Source of the DNA: Legionella moravica DSM 19234
Lineage (GTDB): Bacteria > Pseudomonadota > Gammaproteobacteria > Legionellales > Legionellaceae
Assembly: GCF_000423305.1 (NCBI RefSeq)
Contig: NZ_AUHS01000020.1
Coordinates: 37,716-101,715, forward strand
Length of the DNA: 64,000 nucleotides
Reading direction: 5' to 3'
Shown piece after piece: positions 17,951-27,868 of this stretch (its first letter is position 1; each line of letters opens with the position of its first letter). The notes below the pieces were generated by a model. It searched no databases and was not told where the DNA came from. It saw nothing but the letters and a program-made list of their open reading frames with translations. Position numbers and translations under genes: made by a program.

Positions 17951-19924
17951 TTATTTGGAACAATTTGGGGTTTTATTCGATTCGTTGTCTATCTCAGATT
18001 CTGGTCTTTTCTCAGAGATAACAGTTGAATAACGGTTGGCGAATAATTGATGCGGATTTATTTTCTGTCGGCATTCTGAATCATTAATCAGATTGTTCAG
18101 CTCCATTCTGGTTGATGAATTACCGTATAAACCTCGTATTGCCCTGACTATCCACAAAGAGCTGCGTAATTGACTGATGAAGAGAAACTCTGATGCTATG
18201 GGGTGATTTTTTGCTCCATTCAAATCGTTTTTTAATTGGTTCATCTCATCTGGAGAAAGGTTATTTATATGCTGTTCGATGATGTTGGCAGCAATTATTT
18301 TTTTTGTTTTCAGATTTAAATCAAGATCTTGGCTTATTTCACCCATCACCGCTTTTAAGTCAGCATAATTTTCTATCTTACGATCATAGTACTGGGATCG
18401 AAATTGATAATGTTCTATATCAATGCTCTTTGATTCTAATATTTCTACAACTTTGGGTGTCATCTTTGCGCCATGTGCCAGAAGATGTTTTATGACGCAT
18501 AAAGGATCTTTGCCTGGATTTGTCTTTTCAGATCCAGTTTCATAGGATTTGGCCAGCTCGGCAGCCAATTCAATGGGAAGTTGGCCATCGGAGTTAGCAG
18601 TACCAAAATACTCACTGAAGGATTTGTGACTTTCATCAAAACGATATTCTCCCAGGCGAATAGTTACATGCAGAGGAGTATCTCCATTTTTGATCACGGA
18701 TTCATTTTCAGACGAACATAAGGTTAAATACTGTTCGGATTGTCTCTCGATATCCCTTTGAATTGATGCGGTTACTGAGTGCTGGTTGTATGGCTCCTCT
18801 GTCATGTACTGGTTGAATTCCTGTTTAATGGCCTTAATATCATTTTTTCCTTGCTCACTGTTAATATAGGCACGAAACTCCGGAATTGAGAGGAGCGCTG
18901 CTCGTAGTTTTATAATTCGTTCATGTGTTGCTTGAGTGATCAAATTCATTTCAGATGCATCTTTGGGGTTCGATGGATCGAAATGTAAGGCCAAAGCATT
19001 TTTCATGAGTTGTTCAGGAGTCAGGATGCATTTCAACAGGCGTTTCCATTTATAACGATTAAACTCCTGATCATTTTTTAAATTGATGAATGCGTTTCTT
19101 TCGCTGGAATTGATGTATGCTTTATCATCATTAAATTGAACCATAAACCGCTTATAAGTCGGCCAATAATGATTTCCAGAATCCTGGAGATCTGGAAAAT
19201 TGAGTAAATCTCGGGGCGTAATGTTAAATGACTTTTCTCCATACGACCAGTTTGTGCTCCGTAAATTGATGAACGACATAATACTGTCGCTGAGCATCAA
19301 CTCATGATCGATATTAAAAAAAACGATATGGGGCTTGTTGTTTTTGATGATGGTATAGATCCCGATGTTTCCCTTGTGTAAATCGTCTTCTTCCAGGGTG
19401 TATTTATTGACAAAAGTACTGGCAAGAGAATCCATATCAACTGTAAGCGTGCCTAAATTTCTTTGTTCCATCAGGGTGCTGAAAAAACCGTGGGGAAGCT
19501 GATTAAGAAATTGGTAAGGAATATCCGCGGAATCCCTTACCTTGACCTGTTCAAATCGGTATTGCATTTTTTCCGATGAATATCTGATTTTTTGAAAGGC
19601 AGTGTTTTTAATATTAACTTGTTGGGCAATAGAAAGATTGATGTGAAGAGAGGCCACACCGGTAATCTTGTTGTGTTCCTTATCACGTACCAAATGATAC
19701 CTGGGTGTTGAATGAGGCAGCATAAAGAGACGAGCCATCTCACTAAATGCTACTTCTTTGATTGATAATTCAGGGTTTTGATGTTTATTTTCTTTATAAA
19801 TTATGGGAACAAGTGCTCCATCTTCACGCTGATAGTTCAGGTCGTGCTTGATGTGTCCAGTTCGATCTGAACCAGAATGTTTATTTAACCCATTAATCTG
19901 ATTTACTAAATAGGGATCAGGCAT
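17951..19924 (-). CDS. Ankyrin-repeat effector candidate with lipid-kinase-like N-terminal domain
   Basis: The 657-residue protein has no signal peptide. Residues 1-210 look like a kinase fold of the HipA/PI3-4-kinase sort: K44 in PIIYKEN, then D181, H183 and N186 in EDDLHKGNIGIY, and D206 in FFNIDHEL. Similar DxHKGN...IDxD patterns occur in Legionella phosphoinositide kinases, so lipid phosphorylation is a reasonable guess. An ankyrin-like segment follows at about residues 410-500 (NGDTPLHVTIRLGEY, then LCVIKHLLAHGAKM). A Dot/Icm substrate is inferred from this architecture. Confidence 0.72.
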   Translation of the reverse strand: MPDPYLVNQINGLNKHSGSDRTGHIKHDLNYQREDGALVPIIYKENKHQNPELSIKEVAFSEMARLFMLPHSTPRYHLVRDKEHNKITGVASLHINLSIAQQVNIKNTAFQKIRYSSEKMQYRFEQVKVRDSADIPYQFLNQLPHGFFSTLMEQRNLGTLTVDMDSLASTFVNKYTLEEDDLHKGNIGIYTIIKNNKPHIVFFNIDHELMLSDSIMSFINLRSTNWSYGEKSFNITPRDLLNFPDLQDSGNHYWPTYKRFMVQFNDDKAYINSSERNAFINLKNDQEFNRYKWKRLLKCILTPEQLMKNALALHFDPSNPKDASEMNLITQATHERIIKLRAALLSIPEFRAYINSEQGKNDIKAIKQEFNQYMTEEPYNQHSVTASIQRDIERQSEQYLTLCSSENESVIKNGDTPLHVTIRLGEYRFDESHKSFSEYFGTANSDGQLPIELAAELAKSYETGSEKTNPGKDPLCVIKHLLAHGAKMTPKVVEILESKSIDIEHYQFRSQYYDRKIENYADLKAVMGEISQDLDLNLKTKKIIAANIIEQHINNLSPDEMNQLKNDLNGAKNHPIASEFLFISQLRSSLWIVRAIRGLYGNSSTRMELNNLINDSECRQKINPHQLFANRYSTVISEKRPESEIDNESNKTPNCSK

Positions 19925-20155
19925 TGCCAGATTTCACCATTTTGAAAATTAACCGTACAGCTTAAGCGTAGCATAATAAGATTAAGAGATTATTATCTTA
20001 GTTGGATTTATTAACGGTCGTAGCTAAGTGATGTTTTAATTTAAACGATCTGAATGCAATAAGTATGGGCATTTTGTTTATTTAGTAGATCGAAATGGGC
20101 AATTTATGTTAAATTGATGGGCAATTTTTGACATTAATTAGATCCAGGAGAAGAA

Positions 20156-20521
20156 ATGCCAAACTTACAATTGGAACAGCAGCTTCAGCTTGAATGGGCT
20201 GGCCAAAATGGGCTTATAAAAGATTGGAAAGCAATACCAAAAGCGGAACGAATCTTGTTGATTGAACTTGCTGCCAGTACGTTAATTTCATTAAATGCCC
20301 CCGCTTTGGGTTTACTGGCTTTAGTGGCATCGTTGGCTCATTACGGTTATGTTTTGAAACCGAGTCAGGATGCCCTGGTCAGGGAATACAAAGAATATAT
20401 GAATAGAAATATAAATAACCTGGCCTTCTTTAACCAAAATCCAAGATATCAGGAAATTGTTAAAGAAGTTGGTGGTACGCCTGCTGCTTTGCATAATGCG
20501 TGCATCTTGCAAATGAATTAG
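20156..20521 (+). CDS. Small hypothetical protein with one hydrophobic segment
   Basis: The gene encodes 121 residues and has a good ribosome-binding site (CCAGGAGAAGAA). It has a hydrophilic start, a hydrophobic stretch at about residues 35-65 (ILLIELAASTLISL and LGLLALVASLAHYGYV), and a helical polar tail. No family is recognised. It stands alone between two minus-strand genes and could be an effector or a membrane-associated protein. Confidence 0.65.
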   Translation: MPNLQLEQQLQLEWAGQNGLIKDWKAIPKAERILLIELAASTLISLNAPALGLLALVASLAHYGYVLKPSQDALVREYKEYMNRNINNLAFFNQNPRYQEIVKEVGGTPAALHNACILQMN

Positions 20522-20537
20522 ATTTGTTATTGAGTTC

Positions 20538-20573
20538 CTCTGTACATGACAGGTTTTTTTGTTATGTACAGAG
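20538..20573. terminator. Inverted repeat between convergent genes
   Basis: CTCTGTACAT pairs with ATGTACAGAG across a 16-base loop that contains a T-run. It lies between the convergent small gene and the TPR-methyltransferase gene and is a plausible two-way terminator. Confidence 0.5.
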
Positions 20574-20580
20574 ATTGAGT

Positions 20581-22275
20581 TCAAATCTTTCTGAGAACAT
20601 AGAGCATCACTTCTAACGGATGCTGATTGTGTAGACGTGCCGGTACTTTTTCTTGTTTGATGAGTTCAAGCTGGCATTCATTAGCCAGGTCTTTTATATA
20701 ATCAGGATGATGGTTGAAGCGAGCACTGGTTTGCAGTGTCCAGGGCTCTTTTTCACTGAGTTCTGCAGAAAAGATAAAATATCCTTGTGGGTTGAGATGA
20801 GCTCTGATTAACTGGAATAGGCTACTCAAATCTCCAAAATAAGGTAATACATCTGCGGCAACTATTAAATCATAGGGTTGTTTGTTTTGATTAAGAAATT
20901 CAATGACTTCCGAATGAACCAGTGAGTCATAGATCCCTTTTTCCCTGGCATGGGCGAGCATTTTTTCTGCAATATCAATTCCTGTTAATCGCTTGCTGAT
21001 TTCACGCAGTACTATGCCCGATAATCCGGTTCCGCAACCTATATCCAAAGTGTTGTTGACCTGGAGTAACTCCAGTTCATGTACGGTTCTGCCAATGTGC
21101 TGCGGCAGCGAATAATTGAGTTGGTCCTTCATGTGCTGTTCGTAATATAGAGCGTAATTATTAAACAAATTTTTGGCGTAATCCGGTGTCGTGTCTGCAT
21201 CTGTTGCGCCATTAAGGGCATTGAGCATGTGTCTGCTAATGGTATCCTGGGGATTAATGGCTAAAGCCCTTTGTAAATATTCTCGTGATGTTTCTCGCAT
21301 ATCCATTTTTAAATAAATAGCGGCCATATTATTCAGCGAGGGGGTGTGGGTGTGGTTTAAATTCAGGATCTGTTCAAAAAAAATAATCGCCTCATTCAAA
21401 TGGCCCAGAGCCATTTGAGCCACGCCTGAGTTATATAAATACTCTATATTATCAGGTTCCTTTTTTAGTAAGACATCGTAATGCATCAATGCGTTTTCAA
21501 AACGGTCATGATGCATGAAGGTCGCGGCCAGATTGTTACGAGCATCTATGTTTTCATTGTCCAGAGCTAATGCTTTGGTGAAGTAATCGACAGCAATCTG
21601 GTTTTGATCTTTTTTGAGAGCAATAACCCCGAGATTGACCAATGTTTGAACTTGTTCGTGATCCTGTTCCAGCACTTTTTGAAATGCCTGCTCTGCTTCT
21701 GTCAGCATATTATCCTCCAGATATAAGATCCCCAAATAAAAATAGGCTTCTGTATGAGCAGGATTGAGCGTAATGACATTATTAAATTGAGTTTTAGCAG
21801 CAGTTAATTGATTATTCTGAAGCAACAGCAACCCCAGATTAAAATGGGCTGCGCTAAAATCCGGTTCTGCATTCACTGCTTTTCCATAATGGATTAGTGC
21901 TTGTTGGTAGTTATTTTGTAAAGCATATACTGTCGCCAGATTATTATGTGCCTGTGCATATTCTGGTTTTAGTTGAATTGCCTTGAGGTAAAATTGAATG
22001 GCTTTATCCAGTTGATTGGACTTTTTATACGCATTGGCAAGATTATTTAATAATGCGGGATCACCAGAGTTTACTTCTTGTGCCTGTAACAAATATAAAA
22101 TCGCATTATCCATGTCGCCTAACTGAGCATAAGTTAAACCCAGAAAATGCAGAGTGTTGTTATGTTTAGGGTTTATGGACAGGATGTGTTCGTAAAGGCT
22201 GATCGCTTGAGGGAGTTGGCCTTCATATTGAAATTTATAGGCTTCGGCAAAGAGATTTTCGAGTTCAACGTTCAT
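20581..22275 (-). CDS. TPR-repeat protein with C-terminal SAM methyltransferase domain
   Basis: About eleven tetratricopeptide repeats fill residues 1-350, each with the usual pattern (for example [21 protein letters not shown] and [18 protein letters not shown]). Residues 370-564 form a class I methyltransferase with the SAM motif [16 protein letters not shown] and a [10 protein letters not shown] segment. Such fusions occur in proteins that methylate small molecules or modify proteins, but the substrate here is unknown. The start codon overlaps the rdgB stop as ATGA, so expression is probably coupled. Confidence 0.87.
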   Translation of the reverse strand: MNVELENLFAEAYKFQYEGQLPQAISLYEHILSINPKHNNTLHFLGLTYAQLGDMDNAILYLLQAQEVNSGDPALLNNLANAYKKSNQLDKAIQFYLKAIQLKPEYAQAHNNLATVYALQNNYQQALIHYGKAVNAEPDFSAAHFNLGLLLLQNNQLTAAKTQFNNVITLNPAHTEAYFYLGILYLEDNMLTEAEQAFQKVLEQDHEQVQTLVNLGVIALKKDQNQIAVDYFTKALALDNENIDARNNLAATFMHHDRFENALMHYDVLLKKEPDNIEYLYNSGVAQMALGHLNEAIIFFEQILNLNHTHTPSLNNMAAIYLKMDMRETSREYLQRALAINPQDTISRHMLNALNGATDADTTPDYAKNLFNNYALYYEQHMKDQLNYSLPQHIGRTVHELELLQVNNTLDIGCGTGLSGIVLREISKRLTGIDIAEKMLAHAREKGIYDSLVHSEVIEFLNQNKQPYDLIVAADVLPYFGDLSSLFQLIRAHLNPQGYFIFSAELSEKEPWTLQTSARFNHHPDYIKDLANECQLELIKQEKVPARLHNQHPLEVMLYVLRKI

Positions 22276-22862
22276 TTTAAACTGGGAATAAATTCGCGTA
22301 AATGGAGTAATGCTTTTGCGCGATGACTGATGGTATTTTTAATTTTAGCAGGTAATTCTGCTGCTGTGCATTGATATTCTTTTATAAAAAACACAGGATC
22401 ATAGCCAAATCCACCAGAGCCTGTTGCTACCAGACTGATAGTTCCATGGCAAATGCCTGTGGAAATAACTGGAGCAGGATCATGTGCGTGTTGAACCAGG
22501 GCTATAGCACAGTAAAAATAGGCCTGCCGTTGTTCATCGGGTAAATGCGCCATATTGTTTAATAAACGTTGGATATTCTCTTGATCAGTAGCTCGCTCTC
22601 CTGCATAGCGTGCGGAGTAGATACCGGGTTCGCCATTAAGAGCGGGTACTACCAATCCTGAGTCATCTGCCAATGCCGGTCTATTGGCAAGTAAGCTGGC
22701 ATGTCGTGCTTTTATTATGGCATTTTCTACAAAACTTAATCCGGTTTCTTCAGCACTGTCTATACCTAAAGAGGATTGGGAAATACAGTGAATGGGTGCT
22801 AGTAAATCACATAATTCTCTGATTTTTCCAGAATTACTGGTGGCAAGAATAATTTCGTTCAT
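22272..22862 (-). CDS. rdgB: XTP/dITP diphosphatase (RdgB/HAM1 family)
   Basis: The enzyme removes non-canonical purine nucleotides (XTP, ITP, dITP) from the pool. The family start [14 protein letters not shown], the [24 protein letters not shown] block and the [12 protein letters not shown] and SHRAKAL motifs are all present. I use the internal ATG that gives 196 residues, matching the usual length; an upstream ATG would add nine residues and also lacks a clear ribosome-binding site. It is the first gene of a two-gene operon with the TPR-methyltransferase. Confidence 0.94.
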   Translation of the reverse strand: MNEIILATSNSGKIRELCDLLAPIHCISQSSLGIDSAEETGLSFVENAIIKARHASLLANRPALADDSGLVVPALNGEPGIYSARYAGERATDQENIQRLLNNMAHLPDEQRQAYFYCAIALVQHAHDPAPVISTGICHGTISLVATGSGGFGYDPVFFIKEYQCTAAELPAKIKNTISHRAKALLHLREFIPSLK

Positions 22863-22961
22863 TTTTTTATCTTTAGAATTTTTTGTCATTGTAACGTGAG
22901 AGAGGCAAGAACTGAACTACAGAATTACTAAATAATTTTATGGCATCAAAGAAATAATAAG

Positions 22962-22985
22962 GCCGGAAGTCTTGCAACTTCCGGC
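22962..22985. terminator. Rho-independent-type terminator
   Basis: GCCGGAAGT pairs with ACTTCCGGC around a 6-base loop, followed on the + strand by TTTTT. It lies downstream of the minus-strand SdbB-like gene; its T-run is on the + side, but the minus side also has CCTTATTATT, so it may work in both directions. Confidence 0.75.
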
Positions 22986-23043
22986 TTTTTAAGGAGATAT
23001 CCTAAGAATAGGGTGTGTCAACACCGTTCTCAGTGAGCAGTAA

Positions 23044-24414
23044 TCAGCTCATCTGAGCTTGAGGTTCGGATGATGGAACATCTTCTCCAAAATTAATATC
23101 GGCTCTGAATTGTTGTGACTCAATTAAGCCAGCAACTTCCTGGAGGTCTTCCGCCTCTTGCTGGGTGATTTCCATAGAATGAGCTGGAGCAAGATAATTG
23201 ATTTTGATCTCTTCAGGAATGCATATTTGGGGATGAGCCTGGATGTATCGGTCTGAGCGCTCGAGATATTCGTTAATATATCCTTCATAAACAGACTTGC
23301 CATTAAGCATCTCCAATTCGCACAAATCAGCGAAATGAGCATTCACATTACCAAATTTATCTCTGCCAAATTTATTGCCCAATCGTTCTTTTGCTGCTTC
23401 ACTAACTCGAACAATATGTTTACCGTCCAGTTCGTCGCGATCCTGCTTGTACTCTTCGGGACAATTATCAACCATAGGTTCTCTTTTCTCAGATTTGGTT
23501 TTACCTGATTTCATTTCTCCATGATATTTGCTGACTTTACCGGATAACGATGCGGATATCAGTGTTTGATCGCCATTGTGCTGAATGTGACATTGGTAGG
23601 GATTGGACTGAATATAATCTTTACCGGGTGTAATATGCCATCCAGTAAATTGCAATAGTGTTTTAACTATTGATTTTAATGCGTTAGGTATCCAGGTTGA
23701 TTGGGTAATCATGTCGTACACTGCGGCTTTAAATGATTTAAATGCATTATTCATGACCACGCGTAGCTTGATATGGGCTTGATCTTCGAATTGCTTTTTT
23801 ACTTCCAGGGCAATACCCGCTCCATAACAGTCACCTTGTAAAATGATGTCATCAGGATGAACGCCCTGTTTTAGTAAGGATTTGACGACAGAGATACCGG
23901 CATTGGTTAAGTCATTTGCTTCTCGAACCTGTCCAGTACTTTTTCCTGTGCCTGGAAAATTGAATGCATGAACTGTGGCGCCAGTTTGCTTGGCAGCAGC
24001 AGTAATATCGCGGAAGCAGGCTTGATAGTATGTATTTGCTCCAGGAAAATAAACGATGTGTTTGCCCGTTCCTGGCTTTTGTTCTGCGCCTACTGGCGGT
24101 GCGCATTTAAGAACTTCCAGTTGGCAATCTTTACCCGTGGTTAATTTTGAATCAACCATCGTTAAGTTAAAATTCAAACCTTTAAACGCTTTGTGGTATA
24201 GCGCGTTTTCATCTGTTTTTTGTTGTTGAAGAAAATCATCAAATGCTGCATTTTCTCCTGGATTAACTGTTTTGGTTCCATACCCTTTTTCTTTATACCA
24301 ATCACCTTTGCCTACAGGAAACAATGCGCCTGCGACCAAAAGTTGTAAGCGGCTATGAAAAAAAGAGTCTTTTTTCACTAGATTAGCAGACCTGTCTGTC
24401 TTTGTCTTCGCCAT
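23044..24414 (-). CDS. SidB/SdbB-family alpha/beta-hydrolase, Dot/Icm effector candidate
   Basis: The 456-residue protein resembles the SidB paralogue family of Legionella effectors (most likely SdbB-like), which are alpha/beta-hydrolases. KHIVYFPGANTYYQAC gives the oxyanion-loop strand. The nucleophile elbow reads G-D-C-Y-G, with C196 where serine is usual. Candidate acid and base are D282 (NGDQTLISAS) and H360 (VNAHFADL). I start it at the ATG with GGAG eight bases upstream rather than the TTG six codons earlier. A bidirectional hairpin follows the gene. Confidence 0.75.
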   Translation of the reverse strand: MAKTKTDRSANLVKKDSFFHSRLQLLVAGALFPVGKGDWYKEKGYGTKTVNPGENAAFDDFLQQQKTDENALYHKAFKGLNFNLTMVDSKLTTGKDCQLEVLKCAPPVGAEQKPGTGKHIVYFPGANTYYQACFRDITAAAKQTGATVHAFNFPGTGKSTGQVREANDLTNAGISVVKSLLKQGVHPDDIILQGDCYGAGIALEVKKQFEDQAHIKLRVVMNNAFKSFKAAVYDMITQSTWIPNALKSIVKTLLQFTGWHITPGKDYIQSNPYQCHIQHNGDQTLISASLSGKVSKYHGEMKSGKTKSEKREPMVDNCPEEYKQDRDELDGKHIVRVSEAAKERLGNKFGRDKFGNVNAHFADLCELEMLNGKSVYEGYINEYLERSDRYIQAHPQICIPEEIKINYLAPAHSMEITQQEAEDLQEVAGLIESQQFRADINFGEDVPSSEPQAQMS

Positions 24415-24647
24415 GGGTTTCTCCAAATACAATTAGAAAATGTGAAGTTAAATTGTAGCAAGGGATCCTTAAGGGAGTATTAATTATCTTCACGTAGGTT
24501 AAATATTTATCATTATTTAAAAATTAAGGATATTTTATCAAATTTAGTAATAAAGGTGATCTAATATGAAGCAAAAATTTTTAATACTTAGCAATTGTCC
24601 AATTTTTAAGTTAAAATGGAGGGGTATTTTATTCAAAAGAACTCACC

Positions 24648-25535
24648 ATGCCTATATCTCATATATTGTTAGCCCTGTTGGTAGTGCTAGTTTGGGGAAT
24701 TAATTTTATATTCGTCAAGTGGGGTCTTGATGAAATGTCTCCCTTACTGCTTTGTGCTCTACGATTCTTGATGGCAAGTGTTCCTGCGGTATTTTTTATA
24801 AAACCACCTGCAGTCCCTTTTCGTATTATTGCAGCGTATGGGTTGGTGATGTTTGCTTTACAATTTGCTCTGCTGTTTATTGGCATGCAGGTCGGTATGA
24901 CTCCTGGAATGGCCTCTTTATTGATGCAGGTGCAAGTATTTTTCAGTATCTTTTTTGCCATAATTTTTATTGGGGAAGCCCCAACTGCCGGTCAACTCGT
25001 TGGTGCTCTGGTTTCATTTTCAGGTATAGGGCTGGTGGCCATGCATTTTGATTCCAATGTATCGTTACCGGGATTTTTATTTATCATGGGAGCCGCAGCT
25101 ACCTGGGGTATTGGAAACCTGATAACCAAACAGATTAAAACGAATAATTTAATTTCAGTCATTGTATGGGGCAGTTTTGTTGCGTGTTTTCCCATGTTTC
25201 TTCTTGCTTTACTATTCGAAGGGCCTGGAAGTTTCAGTTATACCTATGAGCATTTAAGCTGGAAGGGTTGTGCTTCATTGGCTTATATTGTCTATGTCTC
25301 AACGTGGATTGGTTATGGGGTCTGGAATTGGCTGATTAGTCGATATCCTGTCGGAATGATTGTTCCGTTTACTTTATTAGTTCCTGTAGTCGGAATGCTT
25401 GGTTCTATTTTGATATTGGGTGAGCCTTTTCAATTATGGAAGCTGGAGGCTGGTTTGTTAGTTATCAGTGGGCTTTGTATCAATATATTAAGTACTCGCT
25501 TCTTAATGGCAAAAACACTTCCCAAGACGGCATAA
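24648..25535 (+). CDS. EamA/DMT-family transporter
   Basis: The 295-residue protein has about ten hydrophobic segments arranged as two EamA repeats, starting with LLALLVVLVWGINFIFVKWGL, typical of drug/metabolite exporters of the RhaT/YdcZ group. It should sit in the inner membrane. The substrate (amino acid, metabolite or drug) cannot be inferred. A ChbG/HpnK-like gene follows after six bases. Confidence 0.87.
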   Translation: MPISHILLALLVVLVWGINFIFVKWGLDEMSPLLLCALRFLMASVPAVFFIKPPAVPFRIIAAYGLVMFALQFALLFIGMQVGMTPGMASLLMQVQVFFSIFFAIIFIGEAPTAGQLVGALVSFSGIGLVAMHFDSNVSLPGFLFIMGAAATWGIGNLITKQIKTNNLISVIVWGSFVACFPMFLLALLFEGPGSFSYTYEHLSWKGCASLAYIVYVSTWIGYGVWNWLISRYPVGMIVPFTLLVPVVGMLGSILILGEPFQLWKLEAGLLVISGLCINILSTRFLMAKTLPKTA

Positions 25536-25541
25536 ATTCTG

Positions 25542-26366
25542 ATGAGCTCAATTAAAAACATTATGTTATGTGCGGATGATTTTGGCCTGAATCAAGGGAT
25601 TTCTCTGGGTATTTTAAAGCTGGTGCGAATGAACCGATTGTCTGCAGTAAGCTGCATGGTGAACGAACCGGATTTTCCCATATATGCCAAAGACTTGCTA
25701 AGTCTGAAACAACAGATTCATACAGGCCTGCATTTCAATCTCACTGAGGGTGCATTTTTATCAAATCCCGAAATACCTTGTTATCGTTTAAAGGAGTTGA
25801 TTCTAAGAACTCATACCCGAATGATTCACAAAGCACAGATTCTTAATGAATTGAATGCTCAGCTCGATCATTATGTGGGGGTGATGGGAGAATATCCTGA
25901 ATTCATAGACGGCCATCAACACGTCCATCAGTTTCCAGTAATACGAGAAGTCCTGCTTGATCTGTATCATCAAAGAAACTTAAAGGAAAAAGGAATATTC
26001 ATTCGATCCACGTATCCGGCAATTGCGCTTCCCCAATTTAAAGTGAAGTCAGTACTCTTGGCGAGAACTGGAGGGAAAAAATTCCATACTCAGCTGCAGC
26101 AATGGAATATCCCTCACAACAGTTGTTTTTCTGGGGTGTATGATTTTGCACCTGATTCAGATTATAGAGCCTTGTTTCGACAATGGTTGATTCAGGTGCC
26201 TCATGGTACCCTAATCATGTGTCATCCAGGAGAGGGTGACGATGCTGATGATGTGATTTCAATTACTCGAAAACAAGAACTGAATTATTTTATGAGTAAT
26301 GAATTTTTGCGTGATTGTGAGGAGCATCAAATTAATTTGAGTTTAACGACAAGCCCAGAATCTTGA
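25542..26366 (+). CDS. ChbG/HpnK-family polysaccharide or lipid deacetylase
   Basis: The 274-residue protein belongs to the YdjC/ChbG/HpnK family of metal-dependent deacetylases. It has the N-terminal LCADDFGLNQGIS with the metal-binding aspartates, the HTGLHFNLTEG segment, and the IDGHQHVHQFP histidine motif. Such enzymes deacetylate chito-oligosaccharides or the glucosaminyl group of hopanoids. The convergent GtrA and glycosyltransferase genes suggest a lipid-linked sugar substrate. It overlaps the end of the GtrA gene by 24 bases. Confidence 0.87.
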   Translation: MSSIKNIMLCADDFGLNQGISLGILKLVRMNRLSAVSCMVNEPDFPIYAKDLLSLKQQIHTGLHFNLTEGAFLSNPEIPCYRLKELILRTHTRMIHKAQILNELNAQLDHYVGVMGEYPEFIDGHQHVHQFPVIREVLLDLYHQRNLKEKGIFIRSTYPAIALPQFKVKSVLLARTGGKKFHTQLQQWNIPHNSCFSGVYDFAPDSDYRALFRQWLIQVPHGTLIMCHPGEGDDADDVISITRKQELNYFMSNEFLRDCEEHQINLSLTTSPES

Positions 26367-26732
26367 GAGTAAATAGCTGTATACGGCGACTAACCCTAAA
26401 ACCAGGATCAAAGCAATCAAATAGTTTAAATGGGTGAAACGCAACAAGAGAAAATAAAGTGATTCATTCAGTAGTCCAGCAGAGGCTGCGACCAGAAAAA
26501 AATGCGGTAAACTTAATTGTTTTTGATCTTGAAGTTTGGAAAATGTCAGGTATTTGTGACCCATAAAACTGATGTTAAATGCTATTAAAAAAGCAATAAT
26601 ATTGGCAATCAGCGGGCTGATAGCGAAACTGGTGACCAAACAAAGTACGCTCATAATGTGTACAAAAGCGGATGTTGCACCAATACCTGTGTAGTAAACC
26701 AGCCGATGAGATAGTTTAAGTTCTGCTGTCAT
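26343..26732 (-). CDS. GtrA-like membrane protein
   Basis: The 129-residue protein has four transmembrane helices and the GtrA-family start LVYYTGIGATSAFVHIMSVL, with a conserved FNISFMGHKYLTF in the centre. GtrA proteins are thought to flip undecaprenyl-phosphate-linked sugars. I use the methionine MTAELKLSH as the start; longer versions run further into the upstream glycosyltransferase gene. It follows that gene with a short overlap, forming an operon. Confidence 0.83.
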   Translation of the reverse strand: MTAELKLSHRLVYYTGIGATSAFVHIMSVLCLVTSFAISPLIANIIAFLIAFNISFMGHKYLTFSKLQDQKQLSLPHFFLVAASAGLLNESLYFLLLRFTHLNYLIALILVLGLVAVYSYLLSRFWACR

Positions 26733-27675
26733 CAAAGCTGGAATCCTCATCAATAATATAATGTGGCCTGTATTTAACTTCATCAAATATACGCCCGATG
26801 TATTCTCCTACCACGCCTATAGCAAAGAGCTGCAATCCACCAAAGAAGCTTATGGCTGTGACTATGGTTGCCCAACCGGGAGTCTGTATACCAAATATCA
26901 GGGTGCTGATAATGATCCATGCCGCATAGAATAAGGCTGCTGTGGCGACCCCTATTCCTCCTAAAGCGATCATTCTTAAGGGAAAGGCGGTAAATGAGGT
27001 AATGCCTGTGATTGCCAGATCCAGCAAAGAATAAAAACTCCATTGTGACGTGCCTGATTTTCTAGGTTGCACTTCAAAAGGAATGGCAATTTGTTTGAAA
27101 CCAACCCAACTGTATAACCCTTTCATAAAGCGATTGCGTTCCGGCAATTGTTGCAGGGCATTCACAATTTTTCGATCAAGTAATCTAAAATCTCCAGCAT
27201 TTGCAGGGATATTGATGTGGTTTATTTTAGAAGTAAATTGATAAAAAGCTTTTGCACAGGTTCTTTTTAGCCAGGACTCGTCGGATCTGTTTTGACGAAC
27301 GGCATAAACCATGTCATAGCCTTGCTCCCATTGACGCACAAATTCACTTAATAATTCAAGTGGATGCTGAAAGTCGCTGTCCATCAGAATAACTGCATCT
27401 CCACGAGCATGATCCAATCCGGCACTTATTGCTTTTTCTTTTCCAAAGTTACGGCTAAAACGAAGGTATCTAATGGGAAATTGCGTTCTTAATTGCTGAA
27501 TAATCGTGAACGTATTGTCCTGACTGCCATCATCGATCAGGAGCATTTCATAAGGGTAGTTTAACCCTTTGAGCGTTTTATCCAGTGCGGCAACGAATTC
27601 TGCAATGACTTCTTCCTCATTAAATACAGGAACGACACAGGAAATCAGTTTTTTGTTTTGTGTAGTTTTTGACAT
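26716..27675 (-). CDS. Family 2 glycosyltransferase (GtrB/DPM1-like)
   Basis: The protein is a bactoprenol-phosphate glycosyltransferase. The N-terminal GT-A domain has SCVVPVFNEEE, the DDGSQDNT nucleotide site and the MDSDFQHP metal site; the C-terminal end has two membrane helices as in GtrB and ArnC. I use the ATG that gives about 319 residues; an ATG 14 codons further upstream with a TTAGG-like site is also possible. It is followed by gtrA in the same operon and probably makes a lipid-linked sugar for surface decoration. Confidence 0.86.
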   Translation of the reverse strand: MSKTTQNKKLISCVVPVFNEEEVIAEFVAALDKTLKGLNYPYEMLLIDDGSQDNTFTIIQQLRTQFPIRYLRFSRNFGKEKAISAGLDHARGDAVILMDSDFQHPLELLSEFVRQWEQGYDMVYAVRQNRSDESWLKRTCAKAFYQFTSKINHINIPANAGDFRLLDRKIVNALQQLPERNRFMKGLYSWVGFKQIAIPFEVQPRKSGTSQWSFYSLLDLAITGITSFTAFPLRMIALGGIGVATAALFYAAWIIISTLIFGIQTPGWATIVTAISFFGGLQLFAIGVVGEYIGRIFDEVKYRPHYIIDEDSSFDDSRT

Positions 27676-27868
27676 AATGATTTTAATGGGCTTACCACTG
27701 ATATTAAGACTGCGCATATTAACCTAATTTAGGAAGTTGCGTCTATGCCAGCAATAAAAAGGAATGCAGGTTTAGTAGTATCTTCTGTTTCTGTACGGTA
27801 CTTCCCATAATAGGTGGTGATGGAGTACTCTAGAGCGAAATATCGTTTCATTGAACAGGGAACTGGTG

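Noticed and set aside
24659..25195. Open frames on both strands inside the EamA transporter gene
   Set aside because: They are shadows of a well-supported membrane protein; their peptides are cysteine-rich or compositionally odd.
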